From the NCBI GenBank assembly GCA_905221605.1, contig CAJNDS010001126.1:1-33409 (forward strand): a stretch of DNA of 33,409 nucleotides, given 5' to 3'. Positions 1 through 8,819 of the stretch are shown here, piece by piece (within the stretch, counting starts at the first letter, position 1; every line of letters begins with the position of its first letter). The stretch is from Symbiodinium natans (Eukaryota; Sar; Dinophyceae; Suessiales; Symbiodiniaceae). The position numbers and the translations under genes are program-made. A model generated the notes under the pieces. The model was not told the DNA's origin and did no database searches. It saw only the letters and a program-made list of their open reading frames with translations.

Positions 1-870
1 GGATTCCCTTCAAAATAGGATGCCATTGACGTCATATTGATGTTCTGCAGGAGACTCCTTAGCGCAGGTTGGCTTGCTTACACGAATTGAACTTCTGAGC
101 TGCTTGAGAGCAACCTTCTTATGAGATTTTACGGAGGTGTGATGTCTCAATAATTCTCTTGCCTTGTTTATAATTGGGTTTCACCTTTGAAATGTCGCAT
201 CTGCTGGAATTTTCGTTGTTTTCTTTTGCTTTTCGTCTTTCTGGGATGCCTCTCTAATTGGGGGTGGCGGGGAGTTTTTGTGCACGTCGAGGTGTCTTGG
301 AGAGTACGAAACTTTTGGTTGGTCTCGTTTCTTGTTCGGGGTGGTGGTGGATTTGCCTTTTCTGAGAGCATAAGCCTCTATGCGTCCATACGCAGCAGAA
401 GCCTCTTGCACCGGGATTGCAGAGATCTCTTGCTATTCTCTTAGTGTCCTCAGGGAGGGGACATTCGACAAACTTCTTAGGCCACTCACTAAACCTTACG
501 AGCACGTGGGGAGGGGCATACGACAAACCTCTAAGGGATATGTTTTTACTTCGGCAGTGTTCTGAAAGTGAAAATGGTAGGACAAATATAGGATGTTTTG
601 TGCTTGTATAGAATTTTTTCGTAAAGCAAGCAGGTTTTTTCCCATTTCTTCGTGCTCTGCGAACAGGTTTCATAACCTCTTAAAACAAGGGTGGGTTAAG
701 TAAATATAGATGTTTATCTCTTGCGTGCCGGCAACGTAATCGTGGCTCCATAGGGTGCACAAGCGCAAGAAACATCCTATGTGTTTCCTACGGTTTGCAC
801 TTTCAGAACACTGTAGAAGTGAAGCAAAAGCGTCTCCCTTTCGTGTTCGTAGGTTGGGGGCCTGGCCCCA
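1..870. other. Low-copy region without a recognisable gene
   Basis: No protein family or RNA gene is recognisable here. Open frames on both strands are short (longest about 139 codons, minus strand 254-673), rich in Arg, Lys, Ser and Pro, and resemble nothing I know. A minus-strand frame at about 181-411 is Lys/Pro-rich and could be an exon, but only its openness supports that. Two related stretches at 454-482 and 509-538 share a GGGAGGGG...CGACAAAC pattern. The stretch also holds an imperfect inverted repeat, listed separately. I infer intergenic DNA or remains of a mobile element. Confidence 0.5.
529..840. repeat. Imperfect inverted repeat, arms about 80 bp
   Basis: The left arm (about 529-607) contains CAGTGTTCTGAAAGTG followed by ATAGGATGTTT and TGCTTGT. 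The right arm (about 759-840) carries the reverse complement of the same blocks in the same order, beginning ACAAGCGCAAGAAACATCC and including CACTTTCAGAACACTG. Arms match well in these blocks and have small indels between them. The spacer is about 150 bp. This could be a decayed foldback or MITE-type element. No target-site duplication was identified. Confidence 0.6.
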
Positions 871-1600
871 AGGTCGCATAGCTCTTTCAGCTGACTTTAA
901 AGGGTCTCAGTGCATGCCCGCCCCCTCCGCCCTTCTCGCCCGCCCACCCCGCCCATGGCACCTGGCCCCATGCCCCTCGACCCCTGTGGCCCCCATGGAC
1001 CCGTGGCTCCTGCTCTTGCTCTTCTCGCCCACCCACCCCATGGCTCCTGGCCCCATCCACTCGATCCCCATGGACCCATGGCTCCTGGCCGCGTAGCTCT
1101 TTCAGCCCTCGCTCTTCCGCTCCACCAGACTCCTGGCTCATGGCCCCCGCCCATCCCGCCCCCACCACCCTGGCCCCATGCCCCTCGACCCCCATGGCCC
1201 CTATGGACCATGGCTCCTCGCGCCATGGTCGCATAGCTCTTTCAGCTGACATGTCCGCCCGCTCCTCCGCCCTTCCCGCCCGCCCACCCCGCCCATGGAC
1301 TCTTGCGCTCGGCCCAGTCCCGTCCATCCCTGCCCACCCACCCCGCCCGCCCATGACTTGGCTCTTGGCCCCATGGTCGCATTGCTCTTTAGGTGACGAT
1401 AAAGGGTGCACCCCCTCCGCTCTTCCCGCCCGACCACCCCGCCCATGGCCCCATCCCCTGGCCCCGTGCCCCTCCCCCCATGGCCCCATGGTCATAGCTC
1501 TTTCAGCTGGCCTCCCGCTCCGCCCCTCCGCTCTTCCCGCCCACCCCGCCCATGGCTCCAGGCCCATCCCCTGGCCCCATGCCCCTCGACCCCCATGGCC
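871..1600. repeat. GC-rich degenerate repeats with a recurring punctuation motif
   Basis: The tract is made of variants of CCATGGCCCC, CTGGCCCCATGCCCCTCGAC and CCCGCCCACCCCGCCCATGG. A different, AT-richer motif close to TCGCATAGCTCTTTCAGCTG interrupts it five times, at about 874, 1090, 1229, 1377 and 1491, in full or mutated form. Spacing is uneven (about 110-215 bp). Open frames occur on both strands because the sequence is C-rich and stop-poor. Their translations are Pro/Ala/His-rich on one strand and Gly/Arg-rich on the other, with no domain. I read it as a decayed minisatellite, not coding DNA. Confidence 0.75.
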
Positions 1601-4600
1601 CCGGTGCTATAAGCAAAGGGAAGGGGCCTGGGCGGTGTTATAAGCAAATGGAAGGGGCTTGGGCGGTGCGATAAGCGAATGGAAGGGGGGAGCCTGGGCG
1701 GTGCCAAAAGCAAATGGAAGGGGCCTGGGCTGTGCGATCAGCGAACGGAAAGGGGGAGCCTGGGCGGTGCTATAAGCCGGTGCTATAAGCAAAAGGAAGG
1801 GGCCTGGGCGGTGCTATAAGCAAATGCAAAGGCCTGGGCGGTGCGACAAGCGAATGGAAGGGGGTAGCCTGGGCGGTGCTATAAGCAAATGGAAGGGGCC
1901 TGGGCGGTGCTATAAGCAGATGGAGGGGCCTGGGCGGTGCTATAAGCAAATGGAAGGGGCCTGGGCAGTGCGAGAAGCGAATGAAGGGGGGAGCCTGGGC
2001 GGTGCTATAAGCAAATGGAAGGGGCCTGGGCGGTGCTATGAGCAAATGGAAGGGGCCTGGGCGGTGCTCTTAGCAAAAGGAAGGGGCCTGGGCGGTGCGA
2101 TAAGCAAATGGAAGGGGCTTGGGCGGTGCGATAAGCAAATGGAAGGGGCCTGGGCGGTGCGATAAGCAAATGGAAGGGGCCTGGGCGGTGCGATAAGCAA
2201 ATGGAAGGGGCCTGGGCGGTGCGATAAGCAAATGGAAGGCGCCTGGGCGGTGCTATAAGCAAATGGAAGGGGCCTGGGCGGTGCGATAAGCAAATGGAAG
2301 GGGCCTGGGCGGTGCTATAAGCAAATGGAAGGGGCCTGGGCGGGCTATAAGCAAATGGATGCGATAAGCAAATGGAAGGGGCCTGGGCGGTGCGATAAGC
2401 AAATGGAAGGGGCCTGGGCGGTGCGATAAGCAAATGGAAGGGGCCTGGGCGGTGCGATAAGCAAATGGAAGGGGCCTGGGCGGTGCTATAAGCAAATGGA
2501 AGGGGCCTGGGCGGTGCTATAAGCAAATGGAAGGGGCCTGGGCGGTGCTATAAGCAAATAAGCAAATGGAAGGGGCCTGGGCGGTGCTATAAGCAAATGG
2601 AAGGGGCCTGGGCGGTGCGAAATGGAAGCAAATGGATAAGCAAATGGAAGGGGCCTGGGCGGTGCGATAAGCAAATGGAAGGGGCCTGGGCGGTGCGATA
2701 AGCAAATGGAAGGGGCCTGGGCGGTGCGATAAGCAAATGGAAGGGGCGGGCGGTGCGATAAGGGGAAGGGGCCTGGGCGGTGCTGGATGGATAAGCAAAT
2801 GGAAGGGGCCTGGGCGGTGCTATAAGCAAATGGAAGGGGCCTGGGCGGTGCGATAAGCAAATGGAAGGGGCCTGGGCGGTGCGATAAGCAAATGGAAGGG
2901 GCCTGGGCGGTGCGATAAGCAAATGGAAGGGGCCTGGGCGATGCGGATAAGCAAATGGAAGGGGCTTGGGCGGTGCGGATAAGCAAATGGAAGGGGCCTG
3001 AACGGTGCTATAGGCAAATGGAGGGGGCCTGGGCGGTGCTATAAGCAAATGGAAGGGGCCTGGGTGGTGCTATAAGCAAATGGAAGGGGCCTGGGCGGTG
3101 CTTTTAAGCAAATGGCAAATGGAAGGGGCCTGGGCGGTGCTATAAGCAAATGGAAGGGGCCTGGGCGGTTCTTAAAGATTATGGAAGTGGCCGGGCGGTG
3201 CTATATGCAAATGGAAGGGGCCTGGGCGGTGCTATAAGCAAATGGAAGCGGCCTGGGCGGTGCTATAAGCAAATGGAAGGGGCCTGGGCGGTGCTATAAG
3301 CAAATGGAAGGGGCCTGGGCGGTGCGATAAGCAAATGGAAGGGGCCTGGGCGGTGCGCTAAGCAAATGGAAGGGGCCTGGGCGGTGCTATAAGCAAATGG
3401 AAGGGGCCTGGGCGGTGCTATAAGCAAATGGAAGGGCATAATGGAAGGGCCTGGGCGGTGCGATAAGCAAATTGAAGGGGCCTGGGCGGTGCGCTTAGCA
3501 AATGGAAGGGGCCTGGGCGGTGCTATAAGCAAATGGAAGGGGCCTGGGCGGTGCTATAAGCAAATGGAAGGGGCCTGGGCGGTGCGATAAGCAAATGGAA
3601 GGGGCCTGGGCGGTGCGATAAGCAAATGGAAGGGGCCTGGGCGGGTGCGATAAGCAAATGGAAGGGGCCTGGGCGGTGCTTAAGCAAATGGAAGGGGCCT
3701 GGGCGGTGCTATAAGCAAATGGAAGGGGCCTGGGCGGTGCTATAAGCAAATGGAAGGGGCCTGGGCGGTGCTATAAGCAAATGGAAGGGGCCTGGGCGGT
3801 GCGATAAGCAAATGGAAGGGGCCTGGGCGGTGCGATAAGCAAATGGAAGGGGCCTGGGCGGTGCTATAAGCAAATGGAAGGGGCCTGGGTGGTGCGATAA
3901 GCAAATGGAAGGGGCCTGGGCGGTGCTATAAGCAAATGGAAGGGGCCTGGGCGGTGCGATAAGCAAATGGAAGGGGCCTGGGCGGTGCGATAAGCAAATG
4001 GAAGGGGCCTGGGCGGTGCGATAAGCAAATGGAAGGGGCCTGGGCGGTGCTATAAGCAAATGGAAGGGGCCTGGGCGGTGCGATAAGCAAATGGAAGGGG
4101 CCTGGGCGGTGCGATAAGCAAATGGAAGGGGCCTGGGCGGTGCTATAAGCAAATGGAAGGGGCCTGGGCGGTGCTATAAGCAAATGGAAGGGGCCTGGGC
4201 GGTGCTATAAGCAAATGGAAGGGGCCTGGGCGGTGTATAAGCAAATGGAAGGGGCCGGGCGGGCGGTGCTAAGCAAATGGAAGGGGCCGGGGCGGTGCTA
4301 TAAGCAAATGGAAGGGGCCTGGGCGGTGCTATAAGCAAATGGAAGGGGCCTGGGCGGTGCTATAAGCAAATGGAAGGGGCCTGGGCGGTGCGATAAGCAA
4401 ATGGAAGGGGCCTGGGCGGTGCGATAAGCAAATGGAAGGGGCCTGGGCGGTGCGATAAGCAAATGGAGGGGCCTGGGCGGTGCGATAAGCAAATGGAAGG
4501 GGCCTGGGCGGTGCTATAAGCAAATGGAAGGGGCCTGGGCGGTGCTATAAGCAAATGGAAGGGGCCTGGGCGTGCTACAAGCAAATGGAAGGGGCCTGGG

Positions 4601-5361
4601 CGGTGCGATAAGCAAATGGAAGGGGCCTGGGCGGTGCGATAAGCAAATGGAAGGGGCCTGGGCGGTGCTATAAGCAAATGGAGGGGCCTGGGCGGTGCGA
4701 TAAGCAAATGGAAGGGGCCTGGGCGGTGCTATAAGCAAATGGAAGGGGCCTGGGCGGTGCTATAAGCAAATGGAAGGGGCCTGGGCGGTGCGATAAGCAA
4801 ATGGAAGGGGCCTGGGCGGTGCGATAAGCAAATGGAAGGGGCCTGGGCGGTGCGATAAGCAAATGGAAGGGGCCTGGGCGGTGCGATAAGCAAATGGAAG
4901 GGGCCTGGGCGGTGCTATAAGCAAATGGAAGGGGCCTGGGCGGTGCGATAAGCAAATGGAAGGGGCCTGGGCGGTGCGATAAGCAAATGGAAGGGGCCTG
5001 GGCGGTGCGATAAGCAAATGGAAGGGGCCTGGGCGGTGCTATAAGCAAATGGAAGGGGCCTGGGCGGTGCTAAAGCAAATGGAAGGGGCCTGGGCGGTGC
5101 TATAAGCAAATGGAAGGGGGCGGTGCTGGCAAATGGAAGGGGCCTGGGCGGTGCTATAAGCAAATGGAAGGGGCCTGGGCGGTGCTATAAGCAAATGGAA
5201 GGGGCCTGGGCGGTGCGATAAGCAAATGGAAGGGGCCTGGGCGGTGCGATAAGCAAATGGAAGGGGCCTGGGCGGTGCGATAAGCAAAGGGAAGGGGCCT
5301 GGGCGGTGCTACAAGCAAATGGAAGGGGCCTGGGCGGTGCGATAAGCAAATGGAAGGGGCC
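1601..5361. repeat. 31-bp satellite array, about 120 units
   Basis: The unit is 31 bp and contains GCAAATGGAAGGGGCCTGGG followed by CGGTGCKATAA. Most units are exact copies. The main variation is one G/T position giving GTGCGATAAG or GTGCTATAAG, with runs of each type. The first 400 bp is more diverged, with units ending GGGGGAGCC and frame-changing indels; truncated and fused units occur near 2340-2380, 2620-2640, 2745-2790, 3105-3185, 3430-3445, 4235-4290 and 5115-5135. The array ends abruptly at about 5361. The minus strand has no stop in any frame, giving spurious open frames with a repeated Pro/Ala/Leu/Ser-rich peptide. Function unknown. Confidence 0.95.
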
Positions 5362-5920
5362 TATAATGGATTATCTATCTCGTAGATGGTCGTCTCAATT
5401 TAGATGGGGTGGAGGAGGTTTCCTAAAAACATCAATTAGGAAATAGATTGCGAAATTGCCTTTATTTTATTTTATATATTTTGGATGATATTTAATTCGT
5501 ATTCTTGGGAATATAAGTTTCTCGTATGGAGAAAATAGGGATTTATAATTGGTATTTTTAAGAGCAGAAATCTCTTATATCATGAAGCGAAATGAAATCT
5601 CGATTGATCTTTATATCTTATGAAATACGAAGGAAAATCTTGTCTCTTCAGGCGGCAGGATTAAAAATCTTCGGAATGAGGCCTCCGAAATGAGATCCAA
5701 TGAGAGATCTCCATCAAAAGACAAAAGATTGGGATCCTCGTGAGGCTTCTGCTCGGGAATACCCCAAATGAGATCTAGCCTTGAAATCCAGAAGGACATA
5801 TCTGGATATCCAAACAATAGACGAGCAAAGGAAAAGGGTCTCCGTAATCCAATAAGGAAAAGTGCCTACCACTTCAAATTGGCGCGAATATATCGTATTT
5901 CCCTCCTTTGATTAAGCACA
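5362..5920. other. AT-richer unique spacer, no gene seen
   Basis: This stretch lies between two repeat arrays and is richer in A and T than its neighbours. A 68-codon minus-strand frame (5611-5817) has no recognisable domain and no supporting signals. The repeated use of GAGATC and CCAAATGAGATC-like words suggests older internal duplication. It could be a fragment of a degraded transposable element, but no terminal repeat or coding domain is visible. Confidence 0.5.
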
Positions 5921-6366
5921 AATTGAGGACAAGAATTCATACTTCTTTAAATCTTTGATAATCAAGCACAGATTGGTGGCAACAAAGCATATTTCTTCCC
6001 GTCTTTGGCTAAAATGGCTCTTCCCATCTTTGGCAGCAAGCACGAACTGGTGGAAACAAATCGTACTTCTTCCCATCTTTGACAATCAGGCACACACTGG
6101 TGGCAACACATCGTACTTCTTGCCAACTTTGACAACAAGCGCAAACTGGCAAAAACCAAATCGTACTTGTTTCCATCTTTGGCAATCAAGCACAGATTGG
6201 GAGCAACAAATGGTACGTCTTACAATCTTTGACAAACAAGCAAAAATTGGCGGCAACACATCGTACTTCTTCCCACCTTTGACAAACAAGCACAAATTGG
6301 TGGCAACAAATCGAGATTAAACACATCTTCGACAAGCAGGCACAAACTGGTGGCAACAAATCGTGA
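5921..6366. repeat. Decayed ~50-bp tandem repeat related to the 52-bp satellite
   Basis: About eight or nine diverged units of roughly 50 bp. The unit runs from AACAAATCGTACTTCTTCCC through a CTTTGACAAnCAAGCACA block to ATTGGTGGC. The first half is the same as the core of the 52-bp satellite beginning 1.7 kb further on (AACAAATCGTACTTCTTGCC), while the second half is different. Units differ from each other far more than units of the 52-bp array do, so this looks like an older or unhomogenised relative. Short open frames on both strands follow from the repeat. Confidence 0.8.
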
Positions 6367-6795
6367 GCATTTCAATCACAACTATCGGCGTGCGATGGGG
6401 CGTGTAGGCATGAGAGCCAGACAATCACAACTATTGGCGTGCGAAGGGGCGTGTAAGCATATGAGCCTTTCAATCACAACTATCGGCGTGCGACGGGGCG
6501 TGTAGGCATATGAGGCTTTCAATCATAACTATTGGCGTGCGAAGGGGCGTGTAGGCATATGAGCCTTTTATCACAATTATCGGTGTGCGAAAGGGCGTGT
6601 AGGCACATGAGCCTTTCAATCATAAATATCGGCGTGCCGCGGGGCGTGTAGGCATATGAGCCTTTCAATCACAATTATGAGTCTTTCAATCTCAAATATC
6701 GGCGAAGGGGCGTGCAGGCACATGAGTCTTTCAATCACAAATATCGACTAAGGGGCGTGTTGGCATATGAGCCTTTCAATCTCAACTATCGGCGT
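6361..6795. repeat. 49-bp tandem repeat, about nine units
   Basis: The unit is about 49 bp and contains CAATCACAACTATCGGCGTG, then CGAnGGGGCGTGTAGGCA and TATGAGCCTTT. The first units are complete. The later ones, from about 6660, lose the middle (GGCGAAGGGGCGTG or CGACTAAGGGGCGTG). It follows directly on the ~50-bp repeat, with overlap at the junction, and ends in a short unique stretch before the telomere-type repeats. It is unrelated in sequence to the other arrays. No function can be assigned. Confidence 0.85.
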
Positions 6796-6850
6796 AAACC
6801 TTAAACGGTTCCAGCTGCGCAAACTGCAAGGCAAAGCCTTGCCCTAGGTG

Positions 6851-6986
6851 GGTCTAGGAGTCTAGGGTTTGGGGGTTTAGGGTTTAGGGTTTAGGGTTTA
6901 GGGTCAGGGTTTAGGGTTTAGGGTTTAGGATTTAGGGTTTAGGGTTTAGGGTTTAGGGTTTAGGGTTTGGGGTTTAGGGTTTAGGG
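6851..6986. repeat. Interstitial TTTAGGG telomere-type repeat, block 1
   Basis: About a dozen exact TTTAGGG units are mixed with single-base variants (TCAGGG, TTTAGGA, TTTGGGG). The left edge degenerates into GTCTAGGAGTCTAGGG. TTTAGGG is the telomere repeat of most land plants and many green algae, and is also reported in dinoflagellates and chromerids. Here it lies inside a contig with other DNA on both sides, so it is interstitial in this assembly. Orientation is G-rich on the + strand. Confidence 0.92.
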
Positions 6987-7691
6987 CTTCTCGCCGCGCC
7001 GCGGCAGTAGATTTCATGCGGAGATGGCGCCCCAACACACCCAGGGGGTGTGAGGGGGCGGCATATGTCGCGGCGGCGTGTATTGAAGTTGGAGCCACCG
7101 CAACCAGAAAGGTTGGGTTGTTTTTTTTTCCCACCCCCTGCTTACGCAGGCATCCACCCAACTTTTCTTCTTTTAGGGTTTCGGGCTAACGCCCTAAATT
7201 CCCACTTCCCATCCCCATCCTTTGAAAGCGGGAGGGGGGGAGGGGAGGGGGGGGAGCTGGGGACTGGGGGGGGAGGTGGGGGGGGGGGGGAGGGCCGGGG
7301 AGGGGCCAGGGACAGAAGGGGGGCCAGCGGGGGGCCCAGAAGCGGCCAGGGGCGTAGGCTGCAAAAACCAGGTTTTTTGGTTTGGTGGGTTTTTGAGCAA
7401 TCGCCCAGGCTGACCTGCCTTGCGGCCCTCTGGTCCTTGAACACGCTCCGCCAGGGGCCCGGCACCAGGGGGCTCCGGAGGCGACGTGCAGAAGCCACTT
7501 TCGGCACGGGTACCATAAAAAAAAATTAAGAATCGGAGAAGGGGGGCGGGGTACCCCAGGCGGGGTACTGCACCGGCACTGGAGGTGCAGCTCACGCTCA
7601 ACTCTTTAGGCTTGCATAGTAACTCCAAGCGATGGTGTTAATCGCTGTCGGGTGTAGTGGTGGGTACGGCCTAAGCAGGCCTGGGTGGGAA
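6987..7691. other. GC-rich spacer with long G runs between the telomere-type blocks
   Basis: No gene is recognisable. About 7222-7345 is dominated by runs of four to twelve G with single A or T breaks, which would readily form G-quadruplexes. A small perfect stem (CCTGCTTACGCAGG) lies at about 7137-7150. The right part has GGGTACCCC and CCTAAGCAGGCC palindromes. Open frames on both strands (for example + 7050-7529 and - 7142-7516) translate to Gly/Arg-rich or Pro-rich low-complexity strings that track base composition. This may be subtelomeric DNA captured between two telomere-type blocks. Confidence 0.6.
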
Positions 7692-7838
7692 TTTAGGGTT
7701 TAGGGTTTAGGGTTTAGGGTTTAGGGTTTAGGGTTTAGGGTTTAGGGTTTAGGGTTTAGGGTTTATTTAGGGTTTAGGGTTTAGGGTTTTAGGGTTCTAG
7801 GGGTCTAGGGGTCTAGGGATTTAGGGTTCAGGATTTAA
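7692..7838. repeat. Interstitial TTTAGGG telomere-type repeat, block 2
   Basis: Ten perfect TTTAGGG units run from 7692 to about 7761. After a TTTA insertion come three more exact units, then a degenerate tail with TTCTAGGGG and GTCTAGGGG. Orientation matches the first block, 700 bp upstream. The decayed edge words (TCTAGGGG, TTCAGGATTT) are similar in the two blocks, so the pair may come from one duplicated tract. Confidence 0.93.
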
Positions 7839-8040
7839 ACCCAACGTAGAGAGGAACAAATTTGTCGCGAAACTTGGCGCGTCGAGATTCGTCGAGACAT
7901 CAATCCATCAATCCCTACCCCAAGAGGAACGAAACATTGTTACGAAACCTCGCGCATCGAGACTGTCGAAACATCACCCTACCCCAACGTAGAAAGGAAC
8001 AAATTTGTCACGAAACTTGGCGCGTAAAGATTGTCGAAGG
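7839..8040. repeat. Three copies of a ~55-80 bp repeat
   Basis: Copies begin at about 7840, 7919 and 7984. Each has CnnAGAnAGGAACnAA, then TTGTCrCGAAACTTGGCGCG and a CGAGATTsGTCGA-like block. The first two end in CCCTACCCC; the first has an extra ATCAATCC duplication that lengthens it. The third runs into the first unit of the 52-bp satellite at about 8036. Copies are clearly diverged. No coding or RNA role is visible. Confidence 0.7.
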
Positions 8041-8179
8041 TACCAGCAAATCACAGGCACCAAATCGTACATCTTGCCATGTCTCACACAGATACCAGCA
8101 TATCACAGGCAACAAAGGTACATCTTACCATGTTTCATATAGATACCAAGAAAATCACGGGCAACAAATCGTGTTTCTA

Positions 8180-8282
8180 TCTTCTCTGGAATAATTTTTA
8201 ATGGAGAAAAGATTGTTGGTGCTAAGAATTTATTACTTTCATCCTCTAGTACACTTTCTCTTTTTCATCTACATTTAATAAT
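8180..8282. other. Unrelated ~100-bp insert in the 52-bp satellite
   Basis: After three diverged satellite units, the array is interrupted by AT-rich, pyrimidine-rich DNA without similarity to the unit. The satellite resumes at about 8283. The flanks overlap in register: AATCGTGTTTCT before the insert and AATCGTACTTCT after it, which could be a ~12-bp target duplication or an unequal break. The insert has no open frame of note and no terminal inverted repeat that I can see. Confidence 0.6.
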
Positions 8283-8819
8283 CGTACTTCTTGCCATGTC
8301 TCACGCAGATACCAGCAAATCACAGGCAACAAATCGAACATCTTTCCATGCCTCACACAGATACCAGCAAATCTTGGGCAACTAAACGTACTTGTTGCCA
8401 TGCCTCACACAGATACACGCAAATGACAGGCAACAAGCCGTACTACTTCTTGCCATGCCTCACACAGATACCAGCAAATCACAGGCAACAAAACCGTATT
8501 TATTACCATGCTTCACACAGGTACCAGCAAATTACAAAACAAAGTCGTACTTCTTGCCATGTCTCACGCAGATACCAGCAAATCACAGGCAACAAGTCGT
8601 ACATCTTGCCATGTCTCACGCAGATACCAGCAAATCACAGGCAACAAATCGTACTTCTTGCCATGTCTCACACAGATACCAGCACATCACAGGCAACAAA
8701 TCGTACTTCTTGCCATGTCTCACGCAGATACCAGGAAATCACAGGCAACAAATCGTACTTCTTGCCATGCCTCACATAGATACCAGCAAATCACAGGCAA
8801 CAAATCGTACTTCTTGCCA

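Noticed and set aside
254-673. 139-codon minus-strand frame
   Set aside because: It overlaps an inverted repeat, and part of its peptide is mirrored by the opposite strand of the other arm. No domain recognised.
887-1643. Overlapping open frames on both strands of the GC-rich repeats
   Set aside because: Low-complexity translations of a repeat with few stops; no domain and no frame consistency.
2005-5287. Minus-strand Pro/Ala/Leu-rich open frames across the 31-bp array
   Set aside because: The same artefact: the minus strand of the 31-bp unit has no stop in any frame.
5611-5817. 68-codon minus-strand frame in the AT-rich spacer
   Set aside because: No recognisable domain, ordinary chance length, no supporting signals.
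7050-7529. Gly/Arg-rich 159-codon frame and its Pro-rich minus-strand counterpart
   Set aside because: Both follow from G-run composition; openness on both strands reflects lack of A/T, not coding.
7530-7680. Possible 5S rRNA or tRNA in the GC-rich spacer
   Set aside because: Short palindromes are present, but neither the conserved internal boxes nor a cloverleaf could be found.
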